Positions 9,316 to 19,000 of a DNA stretch of 64,000 nt are shown here, in pieces. Made by a program: the position numbers and the translations under genes. The stretch comes from Maribacter dokdonensis DSW-8 (GTDB lineage: Bacteria > Bacteroidota > Bacteroidia > Flavobacteriales > Flavobacteriaceae), in the NCBI RefSeq assembly GCF_001447995.1, contig NZ_LDPE01000001.1, positions 682,001 through 746,000 on the forward strand, in the 5' to 3' direction. Position 1 is the first letter of the stretch. Every line of letters begins with the position of its first letter. The notes beneath the pieces are model-generated. The model was given only the letters and a program-made list of their open reading frames with translations, was not told the DNA's origin and ran no database searches.

Positions 9316-9534
9316 CTAAGTTTCTGTTTCAGTTTCTGTTTCTGTTTCAGTTTCGGTTTCTGTTTCTGTTTCAGTTTCGGTTTCTGTCTCTGTTTCAGTT
9401 TCAGATTCGGTTTCGGTTTCGGTTTCTTCAACTACATCAGTAATAATTACATCTTCATCACCATCACTACAAGAAATAATAGAGATTGATACGAACAAGA
9501 TAAGCACATAGTAAAATTTTTTCTGTAAAATCAT
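9316..9534 (-). CDS. Lipoprotein N-terminus with Glu-Thr repeat, cut by in-frame TAG
   Basis: A 72-residue product with a clear lipoprotein signal peptide: MILQKKF, a hydrophobic core and lipobox SIIS-C at Cys22. The acidic residues after the cysteine (CSDGDED) fit a Bacteroidota surface-export signal. From residue 37 it consists of 18 Glu-Thr (one Glu-Ser) dipeptides and then stops. The same frame stays open beyond the stop to 8818, so this is probably the front half of a larger lipoprotein with an ET linker. It is divergent from the ECF sigma operon across 136 bp. Confidence 0.6.
   Translation of the reverse strand: MILQKKFYYVLILFVSISIISCSDGDEDVIITDVVEETETETESETETETETETETETETETETETETETET
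9319..9426 (-). repeat. Tandem hexanucleotide repeat coding for (Glu-Thr)18
   Basis: Eighteen 6-bp units of GAAACN (one unit gives Glu-Ser) encode the dipeptide linker. The third base of the Thr codon varies (A, T, C, G), so the tract is not a pure microsatellite. Unit gain or loss would keep the frame. Confidence 0.9.
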
Positions 9535-9670
9535 TAAATCTAATTTTGGTTTATCTTACAACGTAAAGAACCTTATTATATTGAAAATCTTCGTTATAAT
9601 GATAATAACTCTTTTCAACAATTAAACCTTTGACTAAATTCATTGTCTAAGAATAAACAAACCTCAATTT

Positions 9671-10216
9671 TTGGTGATCGAAGAGGAAACATTAGTTATC
9701 GACTTAAAAACAAAGAGCAGACAAGCTCAGGCTTTTGAGGTATTGGTAAATACCTATAAAGAACGCTTGTACTGGCAAATACGTAGTATTGTTTTAAATC
9801 ATGATGATGCTGATGATGTGCTACAAAACACCTTTATTAAAGTCTATAAAAATATAGACGGATTTAAAGGAGATAGTAAACTATTCTCTTGGATGTACCG
9901 TATTGCCACCAATGAAGCTTTAAATTTTATAAAACAAAAAGCAAAGTTACAGGGCGTATCGGACACCGACTACCAAGATAGATTGGTTGAAAATTTGGAA
10001 GCAGACGTTTATTTTGAAGGAGATGAAATACAACTTCAACTACAAAAAGCGATAGCCACGCTCCCTGAAAAGCAAAAATTGGTGTTCAATATGAAATATT
10101 TTCAAGAATTGAAATATGAAGAAATTTCAGAAATTTTAAACACCTCCGTTGGCGGATTAAAAGCATCGTATCACCTAGCAGTAAAAAAATTAGAACAGTA
10201 TTTAAAAGAAGATTAA
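9671..10216 (+). CDS. ECF-type RNA polymerase sigma factor
   Basis: A 181-residue extracytoplasmic-function sigma-70 factor. Region 2 spans about 27-90 with 'DADDVLQNTFIKVYKNIDGFKGDSKLFSWMYRIATNEA' features, seen as DDVLQNTF and WMYRIATNE. Region 4 spans about 124-178 (LPEKQKLVFNMKYF, then the helix-turn-helix YEEISEILNTSVGGLKASYHLAVKKL). It starts at TTG 9671 or, equally possible, at GTG 9674; no ATG is nearby. Two genes follow within 33 bp and by overlap: a membrane protein placed like an anti-sigma factor and a Spy-like periplasmic protein, suggesting an envelope-stress unit. Confidence 0.92.
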   Translation: MVIEEETLVIDLKTKSRQAQAFEVLVNTYKERLYWQIRSIVLNHDDADDVLQNTFIKVYKNIDGFKGDSKLFSWMYRIATNEALNFIKQKAKLQGVSDTDYQDRLVENLEADVYFEGDEIQLQLQKAIATLPEKQKLVFNMKYFQELKYEEISEILNTSVGGLKASYHLAVKKLEQYLKED

Positions 10217-10249
10217 ACCTTTTATACAATTGATTGTCAAACGTATATC

Positions 10250-10756
10250 ATGAACAAAAAAAATAACATTCCGTTTAAAACTCCCAAAGGCTACTTTGAT
10301 AGCTTTGAAGAAAGATTGATGGATAAATTGTCTCAACCAGAAAGTACTTTTCCAGAAAAAAGTGCATTCAAGGTGCCCGATAATTATTTTGAAACGTTCA
10401 ATGACAGGTTACAAAACAAGCTTGAGACAGAGACGAAGGTAATTCCTCTTTTCCCATACAAGAAAATTTTTGCCATAGCAGCATCTATAGCCGCAATTGC
10501 CATTATAGCTTTAGGATACGATTGGGACAGTAGCCAAGAACTAAGTTTCAATGATTTGGCAAATACCGATATTGAAGCCTATTTTGAAAATAATGATTTT
10601 GAATTATCTCCTTATGAGATAGCTGAAGTACTACCGGTAACCGATACCGAGTTTTCAGATTTTTTAAGCTCTCCTATTGAGAGTGATAACCTTCTAGATT
10701 ACTTAAATGAAAATGTAAGTGATTTTGACGAATTAAATTTTTACGAAAATGAATAG
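10250..10756 (+). CDS. Putative anti-sigma factor (single-pass membrane protein)
   Basis: A 168-residue protein with no named domain that I can assign. The cytoplasmic N-terminus carries a 19-residue motif twice, FKTPKGYFDSFEERLMDKL (9-27) and FKVPDNYFETFNDRLQNKL (40-58), followed by one membrane helix (about 73-90) and an acidic C-terminal domain. Its position right after an ECF sigma gene and its topology fit an anti-sigma factor. It lacks the HxxxCxxC zinc motif of ZAS-type anti-sigmas. The duplicated motif may be the sigma-binding part (inference). It overlaps the next gene by 8 bp. Confidence 0.65.
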   Translation: MNKKNNIPFKTPKGYFDSFEERLMDKLSQPESTFPEKSAFKVPDNYFETFNDRLQNKLETETKVIPLFPYKKIFAIAASIAAIAIIALGYDWDSSQELSFNDLANTDIEAYFENNDFELSPYEIAEVLPVTDTEFSDFLSSPIESDNLLDYLNENVSDFDELNFYENE

Positions 10757-11186
10757 ACTTGTACTTATTATATTTCTGTTTATCACCACGCTTTCTTTTG
10801 GACAAAGAAACCAAAATTGGGAAAAAATAAACACGCTTAAAGTTGCCTTTATTACCGAAAAACTCTCTTTAAGCAGTAAGGAAGCACAAGATTTCTGGCC
10901 CGTTTACAACGAGTACCAAGAGAAAAGAAATGCCTTAAGGAAAAAGAATCACGACCAAATAAGAGGTAAAATAAAGGATGCCGATGCGCTTACCGAAAAA
11001 GAGGCGGAAAGTCTTTTAGCACTTCACATTAAAATTGAAGAAGAAGAGGAAGCATTAGACACTAAATTCTTAAAAGATGTCAGTAAGGTAATTACGGCAA
11101 AAAAAACACTGTTATTACTACGATCAGAAGAAGAATTCAAACGTCAATTAATGAAGCAGTATCGTCAAAACAAAGGTGGCAGATAA
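10749..11186 (+). CDS. Spy/CpxP-like periplasmic protein
   Basis: A 145-residue secreted protein: signal peptide 1-18 (cleavage after LSFG), then a Lys/Glu-rich helical body with 'FWPVYNEYQEKRNALRKK' and long amphipathic helices ending in LLLLRSEEEFKRQLMKQYR. This composition resembles the Spy/CpxP (LTXXQ) group of periplasmic chaperone-sensors, though sequence identity to the Enterobacterial proteins is not obvious by eye. As third gene of the ECF operon, overlapping the putative anti-sigma gene, it may sense envelope state for the pathway. Its stop directly abuts the stop of the convergent gene. Confidence 0.7.
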   Translation: MNRLVLIIFLFITTLSFGQRNQNWEKINTLKVAFITEKLSLSSKEAQDFWPVYNEYQEKRNALRKKNHDQIRGKIKDADALTEKEAESLLALHIKIEEEEEALDTKFLKDVSKVITAKKTLLLLRSEEEFKRQLMKQYRQNKGGR

Positions 11187-12209
11187 CTACTTGAACACTA
11201 GTTTTGCTATGCGATTTTTACCCGCTGCATAAGCAACCGAATCGTTTTGAAAGCGCACGGTATAGAAAGATTCATTGGATAATTTTTTCCAACTTTCTCC
11301 CATATCAGAAGAGTAAGATATGCCCGTAAAACCTACGGCAACGATTTCTTTACCTTCCCTTCCCGGCACAAACTGTACACAACTTTTGTATCCTGGCTGT
11401 TTACCATCTGCCAGTAATTTCCAAGTTTTGCCCCCATCTTTTGTGATTGCTTTGTTCGCAGTTGAATTTTCTGGCTTGGTGTAATCACCCCCAAAGGCTA
11501 TTCCTAAATTTTTGTCATAAAAATCTATAGAATATATACCGTGTGTTGGTTCTGTATGTTGTATGGGTGTCTGATAAACTTCCCAAGATTTTCCTTTATC
11601 CGAAGAAAATAGAACCCTACCAGTTGTCGTCGCCATCCAAACCTTATCTCCAATTGATTTAATATTGGTATTGCTTGCCGCAAAGGCACCCTCACCAATA
11701 ATTCCTTCGGGCAATTGACTACAAGGAACTTTAGTCCAGGTATTACCACCATCTTTAGTTACAATAACACTTAAGCAATCACCAACTATATCACCTATTG
11801 CAATACCATCCATATCATTTAAAAAAGTCATGGCATCATAAAAAACATCCTCACCTTCCTCTTTATAAACTAATTCCATTCGTCCGTTATCACCTGTTTT
11901 ATAAAGTAAGGCAGGAGATTCAACTGACAACATGAAAAAATCTGTTGACGTATGGGCCACAGACCTAAAAGCAGGTATTCCCGTATGATATTTTTGAACG
12001 TTTGCCCTGATTTTACCAGAGATTAAATCTACTGTACCAAAGGTGCCCTTATTAGCAGCAAAAGCCACATTATCCCCCATAAGCTCAATTGCCCTGATAC
12101 TTATAGAATCTGAATAAATAGTCTCAATTTTAACAGAATTAAAAGGCTCATGTTCCACACTTTCTGAACATGAAACCATTAAAATTACCAGAAGAATGAC
12201 ATAACGCAT
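11187..12209 (-). CDS. YCF48/BNR-type beta-propeller lipoprotein
   Basis: A 340-residue lipoprotein (lipobox MVSC, followed by SESVEHEP) made of Asp-box/BNR propeller repeats: VTKDGGNTWTKV, SSDKGKSWEVY, ITKDGGKTWKLL and SSDMGESWKKL. Such proteins are often annotated as 'oxidoreductase' or 'YCF48-related', but no catalytic site is visible, and binding or scaffolding is as likely. It would be anchored in an envelope membrane. It converges on the ECF operon with no spacer at all (stops at 11186 and 11187), so transcription from one side must run into the other gene. Confidence 0.82.
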   Translation of the reverse strand: MRYVILLVILMVSCSESVEHEPFNSVKIETIYSDSISIRAIELMGDNVAFAANKGTFGTVDLISGKIRANVQKYHTGIPAFRSVAHTSTDFFMLSVESPALLYKTGDNGRMELVYKEEGEDVFYDAMTFLNDMDGIAIGDIVGDCLSVIVTKDGGNTWTKVPCSQLPEGIIGEGAFAASNTNIKSIGDKVWMATTTGRVLFSSDKGKSWEVYQTPIQHTEPTHGIYSIDFYDKNLGIAFGGDYTKPENSTANKAITKDGGKTWKLLADGKQPGYKSCVQFVPGREGKEIVAVGFTGISYSSDMGESWKKLSNESFYTVRFQNDSVAYAAGKNRIAKLVFK

Positions 12210-12363
12210 GTAAATAGGGTATAAAGTTTATCAAAAATAAATGGAATCGCTTCTAAAACAATACCTTTGCAGCCATAATTTTTTGGAGGACAAAAGCCTA
12301 TATCAATAACATTGAATTCATTAACGGCTTCAAATCTTCTGACTTGTAACAATAACACTTCTA

Positions 12364-13578
12364 ATGAAATTACACAGAAATTTGGTGTTTGCCGTAATAG
12401 ACGCCTTAAACCTAATATTTAACGAAAACGAATATGCCGACAAGGTTGTTCAAAAAGTACTAAAGTTTGATAAACGCTGGGGTTCTCGTGACCGTGGTTT
12501 TATTGCTGAAACAACTTATGAAATGGTTCGTTACAAACGTCTTTATACTGAAATAGCTGAAGTTAAAGCACCTTTCAGCAGACCAGACCTATTTCGCATG
12601 TGGGCAGTTTGGGCCGTATTAAAAGGTATAAAGTTGCCAGATTGGAAACAAATAGAACCTACACCGGAAAGAAGGATTAAAGGAAAATTCGATGAACTTT
12701 CTCAAATAAGAAAATTTAGAGAGGCTGTTCCAGATTGGATTGACGAACTTGGAGAAAAAGCTCTTGGTGATAAATTATGGACAGAAGAACTTGCTAAACT
12801 AAACGAGCCGGCAGAAGTAATTTTGCGCACCAATACGCTGAAAACTGACAAAGAGACTTTACGAAAAGCGTTATTAGATGAAAATATAGTTGCAGAACCA
12901 ATAAAAGGTTACCCTTCTGCGCTAAAATTAGTAGAAAGAGCTAATGTTTTTGTGACCCAAGCTTTTAAGAACGGAATGTTCGAAGTACAAGACGCATCTT
13001 CTCAACTGGTATCTGACTTTTTAGATATTGAACCAGGACAACGCGTGGTAGATACTTGTGCGGGTGCAGGTGGAAAATCATTACACTTAGCCGCTTTAAT
13101 GGAAAACAAAGGGCAGCTAATATCTATGGATATTTACGGAAGTAAATTGAAAGAACTTAAAAGAAGAGCAAGAAGAAACGGCGCGCACAATATTGAAGTA
13201 CGTGAAATAGATTCTACAAAGGTTTACAAGAAACTTCACGGAAGTGCAGATAGGGTTTTGATCGACGCACCTTGTACAGGATTGGGAGTGCTTAGAAGAA
13301 ACCCAGATTCAAAATGGAAAATGCAACCAGAGTTTTTAGACAAGATTGTTAAAACTCAACACGAAATTATTAGAAACTACAGTAAAATTGTAAAACCCGG
13401 TGGTAAAATGGTGTATGCAACTTGCTCTATTTTACCGCAAGAAAACAGTCACCAAGTCCAGTCTTTCTTAAAATCTGAAGAAGGGAAAGATTTTACTTTG
13501 GTAAAGGACAAGAAAATCTATGCCTCTAAAAGTGGCTATGATGGTTTTTACATGGCTTTATTGGAGAAAAGCATATAA
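12364..13578 (+). CDS. RsmB/NOP-family rRNA cytosine-C5 methyltransferase
   Basis: A 404-residue m5C RNA methyltransferase. The N-terminal third is a NusB/RsmB-like helical region. The Rossmann domain shows the SAM-binding motif 'VVDTCAGAGGKSLHLA', motif IV with catalytic Cys in DAPCTGLG, and motif VI with the second Cys in ATCSILPQEN. Both cysteines needed for the covalent m5C mechanism are present. The closest characterised function is RsmB (C967 of 16S rRNA), but Bacteroidota members may differ in target. It stands alone with its own terminator. Confidence 0.9.
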   Translation: MKLHRNLVFAVIDALNLIFNENEYADKVVQKVLKFDKRWGSRDRGFIAETTYEMVRYKRLYTEIAEVKAPFSRPDLFRMWAVWAVLKGIKLPDWKQIEPTPERRIKGKFDELSQIRKFREAVPDWIDELGEKALGDKLWTEELAKLNEPAEVILRTNTLKTDKETLRKALLDENIVAEPIKGYPSALKLVERANVFVTQAFKNGMFEVQDASSQLVSDFLDIEPGQRVVDTCAGAGGKSLHLAALMENKGQLISMDIYGSKLKELKRRARRNGAHNIEVREIDSTKVYKKLHGSADRVLIDAPCTGLGVLRRNPDSKWKMQPEFLDKIVKTQHEIIRNYSKIVKPGGKMVYATCSILPQENSHQVQSFLKSEEGKDFTLVKDKKIYASKSGYDGFYMALLEKSI

Positions 13579-13590
13579 ATCAATTATTAA

Positions 13591-13629
13591 AAAAGGCTTT
13601 CTATTTAAGAATAGAAAGCCTTTTTTTTT
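13591..13629. terminator. Bidirectional terminator
   Basis: Stem AAAGGCTTTCTAT (13592-13604) pairs perfectly with ATAGAAAGCCTTT (13611-13623) around a 6-nt loop, with A and T tracts. It separates the convergent methyltransferase and M20 amidohydrolase genes. Confidence 0.88.
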
Positions 13630-13647
13630 AATTAGACATTTGATAAC

Positions 13648-15240
13648 CTATTCCTTTAACGTTGGGTATTCAACACCTAGCTGTTCCAAATATGTATCGT
13701 ATTTGGTTTCGTCGTAATAATATTTTTCCAAAGCCGGTCTAAATTGGTCCTGCTTGTCTTTATTTAAGTAAATAGGCGGCATATCACTTTCTGATATCAT
13801 CGGCTGATATTTGGTTTCTTTTTGCTGTTCATTATTAAAATAATCCCATGCGCCTTTCATAAGTTCCGGCTTCAGTAAAAAGTCGATAATGGTCATAGCC
13901 TCTACCTTGGCTCCAGCAACCACTCCCTTATGTGCAATTGGCGTAGCCATGGCAATAGCATTACTCCAATGATGCCCCTGCAATCCGGGTATATTTGAAG
14001 GATACCTTAAAGTTACCGTTGGTACTTTCCATGAGATATCCCCAATATCATCAGAACCTCCGCTTATTGGATCAACTACCGGCAACCCTAAATCATCCAA
14101 TTTAGTGGGCAATCCCTCTATTTTTTCAGAGTTCACTTCTGTCTGCACCGCTTTAGCCAATTTTTGGTCAGCTGCAGACCATTGCGGCAGACCAACTTCT
14201 TTTATATTATCATACATGGTTTCGGCAATTACCTTATTATAATGCCTTGGCCATGCCGTACCCAACACTTTAGACGTCATGGTCGTACCTGTCATCAACG
14301 CCGCACCCTTGGCCATATCATTGGCCATAGCATACATTTCCATGATTCCTTCATACTTAATATCCCTAAAATAAAACCATATAGAAGCTTTTGATGGCAC
14401 AACGTTTGGCTGATCTCCCGAATCCGTAAATATAGAGTGAGAACGTTTTAGTGGATGCAAATGCTCTCTCTTATAATTCCAGGCAATGTTCATAAGCTCC
14501 GCAGCATCTAAAGCACTTTTCCCTCTCCATGGTGAACCGGCTGAATGTGCTGCTTCCCCATCAAAACTATATTCAACAGAAATTAAACCTGTACCTCTAG
14601 TAGGACCGTAAGAAACTCCTAGATTGTTACCCACATGGGTGAAAATACACATATCAATATCATCAAAAAGACCGTCTCTTACGTACCATGCTTTAGCGGC
14701 GACCAATTCCTCTGCAATTCCCGGCCATACCAATAATGTTCCGCCAATATTTTCACGCTCCATAATTTTCTTGACCGCCAGGGCAGATGATATATTCATG
14801 GGTATTCCAGAATTGTGACCCTCCCCATGCCCAGGAGCTCCTTCTACTATAGGTTTATGATATGCCACACCAGGATATTGAGACGCTTTTGGTATACAAT
14901 CTACATCACTGCCCAAAGCAATTACCGGTCCGTCTCCATTGCTCCACGTTGCAAACCAAGCCGTAGGTATACCTGAAATGGAATGCTCAATTTCAAATCC
15001 GTTCTCAGCGAGTATTCCCGTTAAATATTTAGAAGATTCAACTTCTTGAAACCCGAGCTCAGAAAAACTAAAAATTTTATCGACCATAACTTGCGATAAT
15101 TTTTTGTTCTCCTCCACTAATACTGCAGCTTCAGATTTTAACTTTTCAATCTGTTTATTAGATCTTTTCTTTTGTGCATATGTCCCCATTAAAGTAAACA
15201 AACAGCACATAAATGTACATAAGGTAGTTTTTTGTTTCAT
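13648..15240 (-). CDS. Secreted M20-family amidohydrolase (AbgB-like)
   Basis: A 530-residue metallohydrolase resembling the p-aminobenzoyl-glutamate hydrolase subunit AbgB and related M20D amidohydrolases. A Sec signal peptide (1-22, ending GTYAQ) places it outside the cytoplasm, unlike E. coli AbgB. Metal-site candidates are the Asp in LGSDVDCIP, the His residues in GHGEGHNSG, the Glu pair in AEELVAAKAW and a His near the C-terminus (LQGHHWSN). The peptidase dimerisation insert sits at about 225-340. The natural substrate is unknown; N-acyl amino acids or peptides are likely. The HxlR regulator gene lies upstream on the same strand. Confidence 0.85.
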   Translation of the reverse strand: MKQKTTLCTFMCCLFTLMGTYAQKKRSNKQIEKLKSEAAVLVEENKKLSQVMVDKIFSFSELGFQEVESSKYLTGILAENGFEIEHSISGIPTAWFATWSNGDGPVIALGSDVDCIPKASQYPGVAYHKPIVEGAPGHGEGHNSGIPMNISSALAVKKIMERENIGGTLLVWPGIAEELVAAKAWYVRDGLFDDIDMCIFTHVGNNLGVSYGPTRGTGLISVEYSFDGEAAHSAGSPWRGKSALDAAELMNIAWNYKREHLHPLKRSHSIFTDSGDQPNVVPSKASIWFYFRDIKYEGIMEMYAMANDMAKGAALMTGTTMTSKVLGTAWPRHYNKVIAETMYDNIKEVGLPQWSAADQKLAKAVQTEVNSEKIEGLPTKLDDLGLPVVDPISGGSDDIGDISWKVPTVTLRYPSNIPGLQGHHWSNAIAMATPIAHKGVVAGAKVEAMTIIDFLLKPELMKGAWDYFNNEQQKETKYQPMISESDMPPIYLNKDKQDQFRPALEKYYYDETKYDTYLEQLGVEYPTLKE

Positions 15241-15398
15241 TTTAGTTTGAATTAGTTACTAAAAGGTACACAAATTCATTGGCACAAAATGCACTAGCCT
15301 TTATTTTTATCTAATTGAAAACTTATTTACCTTATTTTGAAGAAATAGGAATTTTACCCCAATTGAAATGATGTTATCAGAAAGTAGTGTAAAATTGG

Positions 15399-15764
15399 CT
15401 AAAAAAGGGGTAGTTGTTGATTTTGTGGCACTTCAACCACCTCAACTTTCTCTTTTGTTTGTTTTTGCCCCCATTTGGTCATTGCTTGAACTACAGGCAA
15501 AAGTGATTTTCCCAAAGGTGTTAACGTATACTCTACACGAGGAGGAATTTCCCCGTAAAGTGTACGATCAAGAATACCAGACCTTTCCAATGATTTTAAT
15601 TGCTTACTTAGCATTTGTCTATTTATACCCTCAATTTCATTAAAAAGTTTATTAAAACGATTGGTTCCTTTAGAAACATGATATAGAATAATAGGCTTCC
15701 ACTTTCCACCTAACATATCCATACAATATTCAAGAGCCTTCGTTTCTATATTTTCTTTTGCCAT
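15399..15764 (-). CDS. HxlR-family winged-helix regulator
   Basis: A 121-residue MarR/HxlR-type transcription factor. The HxlR core is clear: EYCMDMLGGKWKPIILY, then FNKLFNEIEGINRQMLSKQLKSLERSG (recognition helix) and the wing with 'TLYGEIPPRVEYTLTPLGKSLLP'. It has a single cysteine, Cys14, at the N-terminal position that is redox-sensing in some HxlR proteins (HypR, YodB). It is 158 bp upstream of the M20 gene on the same strand and divergent from purL across 273 bp, so its target could be either its own promoter or a neighbour. Confidence 0.9.
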   Translation of the reverse strand: MAKENIETKALEYCMDMLGGKWKPIILYHVSKGTNRFNKLFNEIEGINRQMLSKQLKSLERSGILDRTLYGEIPPRVEYTLTPLGKSLLPVVQAMTKWGQKQTKEKVEVVEVPQNQQLPLF

Positions 15765-15998
15765 GCTTTTTACTATAACTTCTACTTAATACAACGCTAA
15801 ATCAGAATATTCTACATGAGTCTAAAAATCAAACTTAAATATATTTAAAAACGTTAATCTAAATTTTAGACTTAAAAGTAATACTTGAATAGGTGTTTTA
15901 TTTTGATGGATAAAGATAAAACAATATCTCATTATTTTCATTAACAATCAGTGTTTAAAAGTGTTTTAAATTCCCGTAAATAGTAGCGGGTAAAACCT

Positions 15999-16006
15999 TA
16001 ATTTTG
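15999..16006 (+). promoter_or_regulatory. Candidate -7 box for purL
   Basis: TAATTTTG matches the Bacteroidota -7 consensus TAnnTTTG and lies 31 bp before the purL ATG, giving a short 5' leader. No convincing -33 TTTG box was found at the expected distance, so this is tentative. No purine riboswitch fold was recognised in the leader. Confidence 0.35.
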
Positions 16007-16037
16007 TACTTTAAAAATCAATACCAGACACACGAAA

Positions 16038-19000
16038 ATGATTCACTTTTTTGGGGAACCTACGAACAAGGTTTTTGCGGTACAGGCCGCTAAGGAGCTT
16101 TCATCAGAAGAAACAAATAAATTGATATGGTTGTTTGGCAACCAACCTAAAATAAATGCGGCGTCTCTAGACGCCTTTTTTGTTGGTCCTAGAGCCGCTA
16201 TGATTACTCCTTGGAGTACCAATGCTACTGAAATTACCCAAAATATGGGTATTAGTGGTATTATCCGCATTGAGGAATTCAATAGTGTAAAGGAAGATTT
16301 TATAGGATTTGACCCTATGATTTCTCAAAAATATAAGGTACTTGACCAAGAAATCTTTACTATAAATGTTGAGCCAAAACCTATATTGAACATAGAGGAC
16401 ATTAGCGCCTTTAACCAACAGGAAGGATTGGCTCTTAATGATGAAGAAGTTGCTTACTTAGACCATCTTAGTAAAAAACTAGGTAGAAAATTAACTGATT
16501 CTGAAGTATTCGGTTTTAGCCAAGTGAACTCTGAACACTGTAGACACAAAATTTTCAACGGTACTTTTGTTATTGATGGTCAAGAGATGCCTACTTCTTT
16601 ATTCAAATTAATTAAGAAGACATCACAGGAATTTCCTAACGATATCGTTTCGGCATACAAGGACAACGTGGCATTCGTTAAGGGACCTAAAGTGGTACAA
16701 TTTGCCCCTAAAAGTGCAGATAAACCCGATTTTTACCAAGAAAAAGAGTTCGACTCCGTTATTTCCCTGAAAGCGGAAACACATAACTTCCCTACTACGG
16801 TAGAGCCATTTAATGGTGCCGCTACAGGTGCCGGTGGCGAAATTAGGGATAGATTGGCCGGTGGTAAAGGTTCATTGCCATTAGCTGGTACTGCAGTGTA
16901 CATGACCGCATATAGCCGACTGGAAAAAAATCGTACTTGGGAGCAAGGCATGACAGAAAGAGATTGGCTGTACCAAACCCCAATGGACATATTGATAAAA
17001 GCCTCTAACGGTGCATCCGATTTTGGAAATAAATTTGGTCAGCCATTAATTTCCGGTTCGGTGCTCACTTTTGAGTATGATGAAAATTCCACTCCTTTTA
17101 ATTCATCCGAAGAAAACAACACATCAGCTTCAACAAGTAAACGAAGATTAGGCTTTGATAAAGTAATAATGCAAGCCGGTGGTATTGGTTATGGCAAAGT
17201 GGAACAAGCTATTAAGGCTGAGCCTGAAACCGGTAATAAAATTGTAATTCTAGGTGGTGACAACTACCGTATTGGTATGGGCGGTGCCGCAGTATCTAGT
17301 GCAGATACGGGAGAATTTAGTTCTGCCATAGAATTGAACGCCGTTCAACGTTCTAACCCAGAAATGCAAAAAAGAGCAGCAAATGCTATTCGTGGTATGG
17401 TGGAAAGCGATGAAAATACCATTGTCTCCATTCATGATCACGGAGCTGGTGGCCACCTTAACTGTCTTTCTGAACTTGTTGAGGAAACAGGTGGAAAAAT
17501 AGATTTGGATAAATTACCAGTGGGAGACCCTACCCTATCTGCCAAAGAAATTATTGGTAACGAATCCCAAGAACGTATGGGTCTTGTCATCGGTAAAAAA
17601 GATATCGATTTACTAAAACGTATTGCGGATCGCGAGCGCTCACCAATGTATGAAGTAGGTGATGTAACCGGTGATGACCGTTTTACTTTTGAATCGAACA
17701 CCAATGGTGCCAAACCTATGGATTTGGAATTATCGGATATGTTCGGTAGCTCCCCTAAAACCGTAATGACAGATCATACGGTTGAACGCAATTACGCCAA
17801 TGCCAATTATTCATTAGAGTTTTTTCATGATTACCTTGACGCCGTTCTACAACTAGAAGCCGTTGCCAGCAAAGATTGGCTAACGAACAAGGTTGACCGT
17901 TGTGTAGGTGGCCGTGTGGCAAAACAGCAATGTGTAGGTCCATTACAATTACCTTTGAACAATTGTGGTGTAATGGCTTTGGATTTTAAAGGTAAAGAAG
18001 GGATAGCCACTAGTATTGGCCACTCCCCCATTTCTGCACTGATAGACCCGTCTGCGGGTAGTAAAAATAGTATCGCGGAATCTTTGACCAATCTTATTTG
18101 GGCTCCTTTAAAGGACGGATTGGCTTCTGTTTCTTTATCTGCCAATTGGATGTGGCCATGTAAAAATGAAGGGGAAGATGCCCGTTTATATAAGGCGGTA
18201 CAAGCGGTTTCTGATTTTGCTATTGAACTAGGTATTAACGTACCTACCGGAAAGGATTCGCTGTCCATGAAACAAAAATATAAGGATGGTGATGTCATTT
18301 CCCCAGGTACCGTTGTCATTTCCGCTGCCGGAAATTGTAATGATATTACCAAAGTAATAGAACCGGTATTACAAAAAGATGCAGGATCTATCTACTACAT
18401 CAACCTTTCTAAAGATGCTTTTAAATTAGGTGGATCTTCGTTCTCACAAACCCGAAATAGTATTGGTAACGAAACGCCTACTATTACAGACTCCGCTTAC
18501 TTTAAAACTGTGTTCAATACGGTTCAATCTTTAATTAAAGATGATAAAATTGTTGCTGGACATGATGTTGCCTCTGGCGGATTGATCACCACCTTACTTG
18601 AACTGTGCTTTGCAGATACCAATTTAGGAGCAAACCTTGACCTTACCGCTTTGGGTGAGACCGATACTATAAAAGTATTGTTCTCAGAAAATGCAGGTAT
18701 TGTGCTACAAGCAAAAGATGATAGCATTGAATCTGTTTTTGAATCGAATGCGATAGATGCCGTTAAACTAGGAACCGTTTCTAATGAAGCCATCCTTACT
18801 ATTAAAAATAACGGGATGGAAATGGGACTTAACATTGAGACTTTACGCGATACATGGTTTAAAACATCTTATCTATTGGACAATCAGCAAACCGCAAATG
18901 GTTTAGCAAAAGATAGATTTGAAAATTATAAAGTACAACCGTTACAATATACTTTTCCGACTTCAACTCCATTAACCCTTCCTAGCCGTGCGCTTAACAC

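Noticed and set aside
9319..9426. Phase variation through repeat slippage
   Set aside because: Units are 6 bp, so unit gain or loss does not change frame; the stop is a point difference outside the repeat.
15368..15643. 91-codon plus-strand frame
   Set aside because: Antisense to the clear HxlR gene.
15858..15870. TCTAAATTTTAGA dyad as HxlR operator
   Set aside because: Short, AT-rich and single; could be chance.
15765..16037. Purine riboswitch in front of purL
   Set aside because: The leader after the -7 box is only about 25 nt, and no aptamer-like three-way junction was seen.
17831..18352. 173-codon minus-strand frame
   Set aside because: Shadow of purL; no start context and no family likeness.
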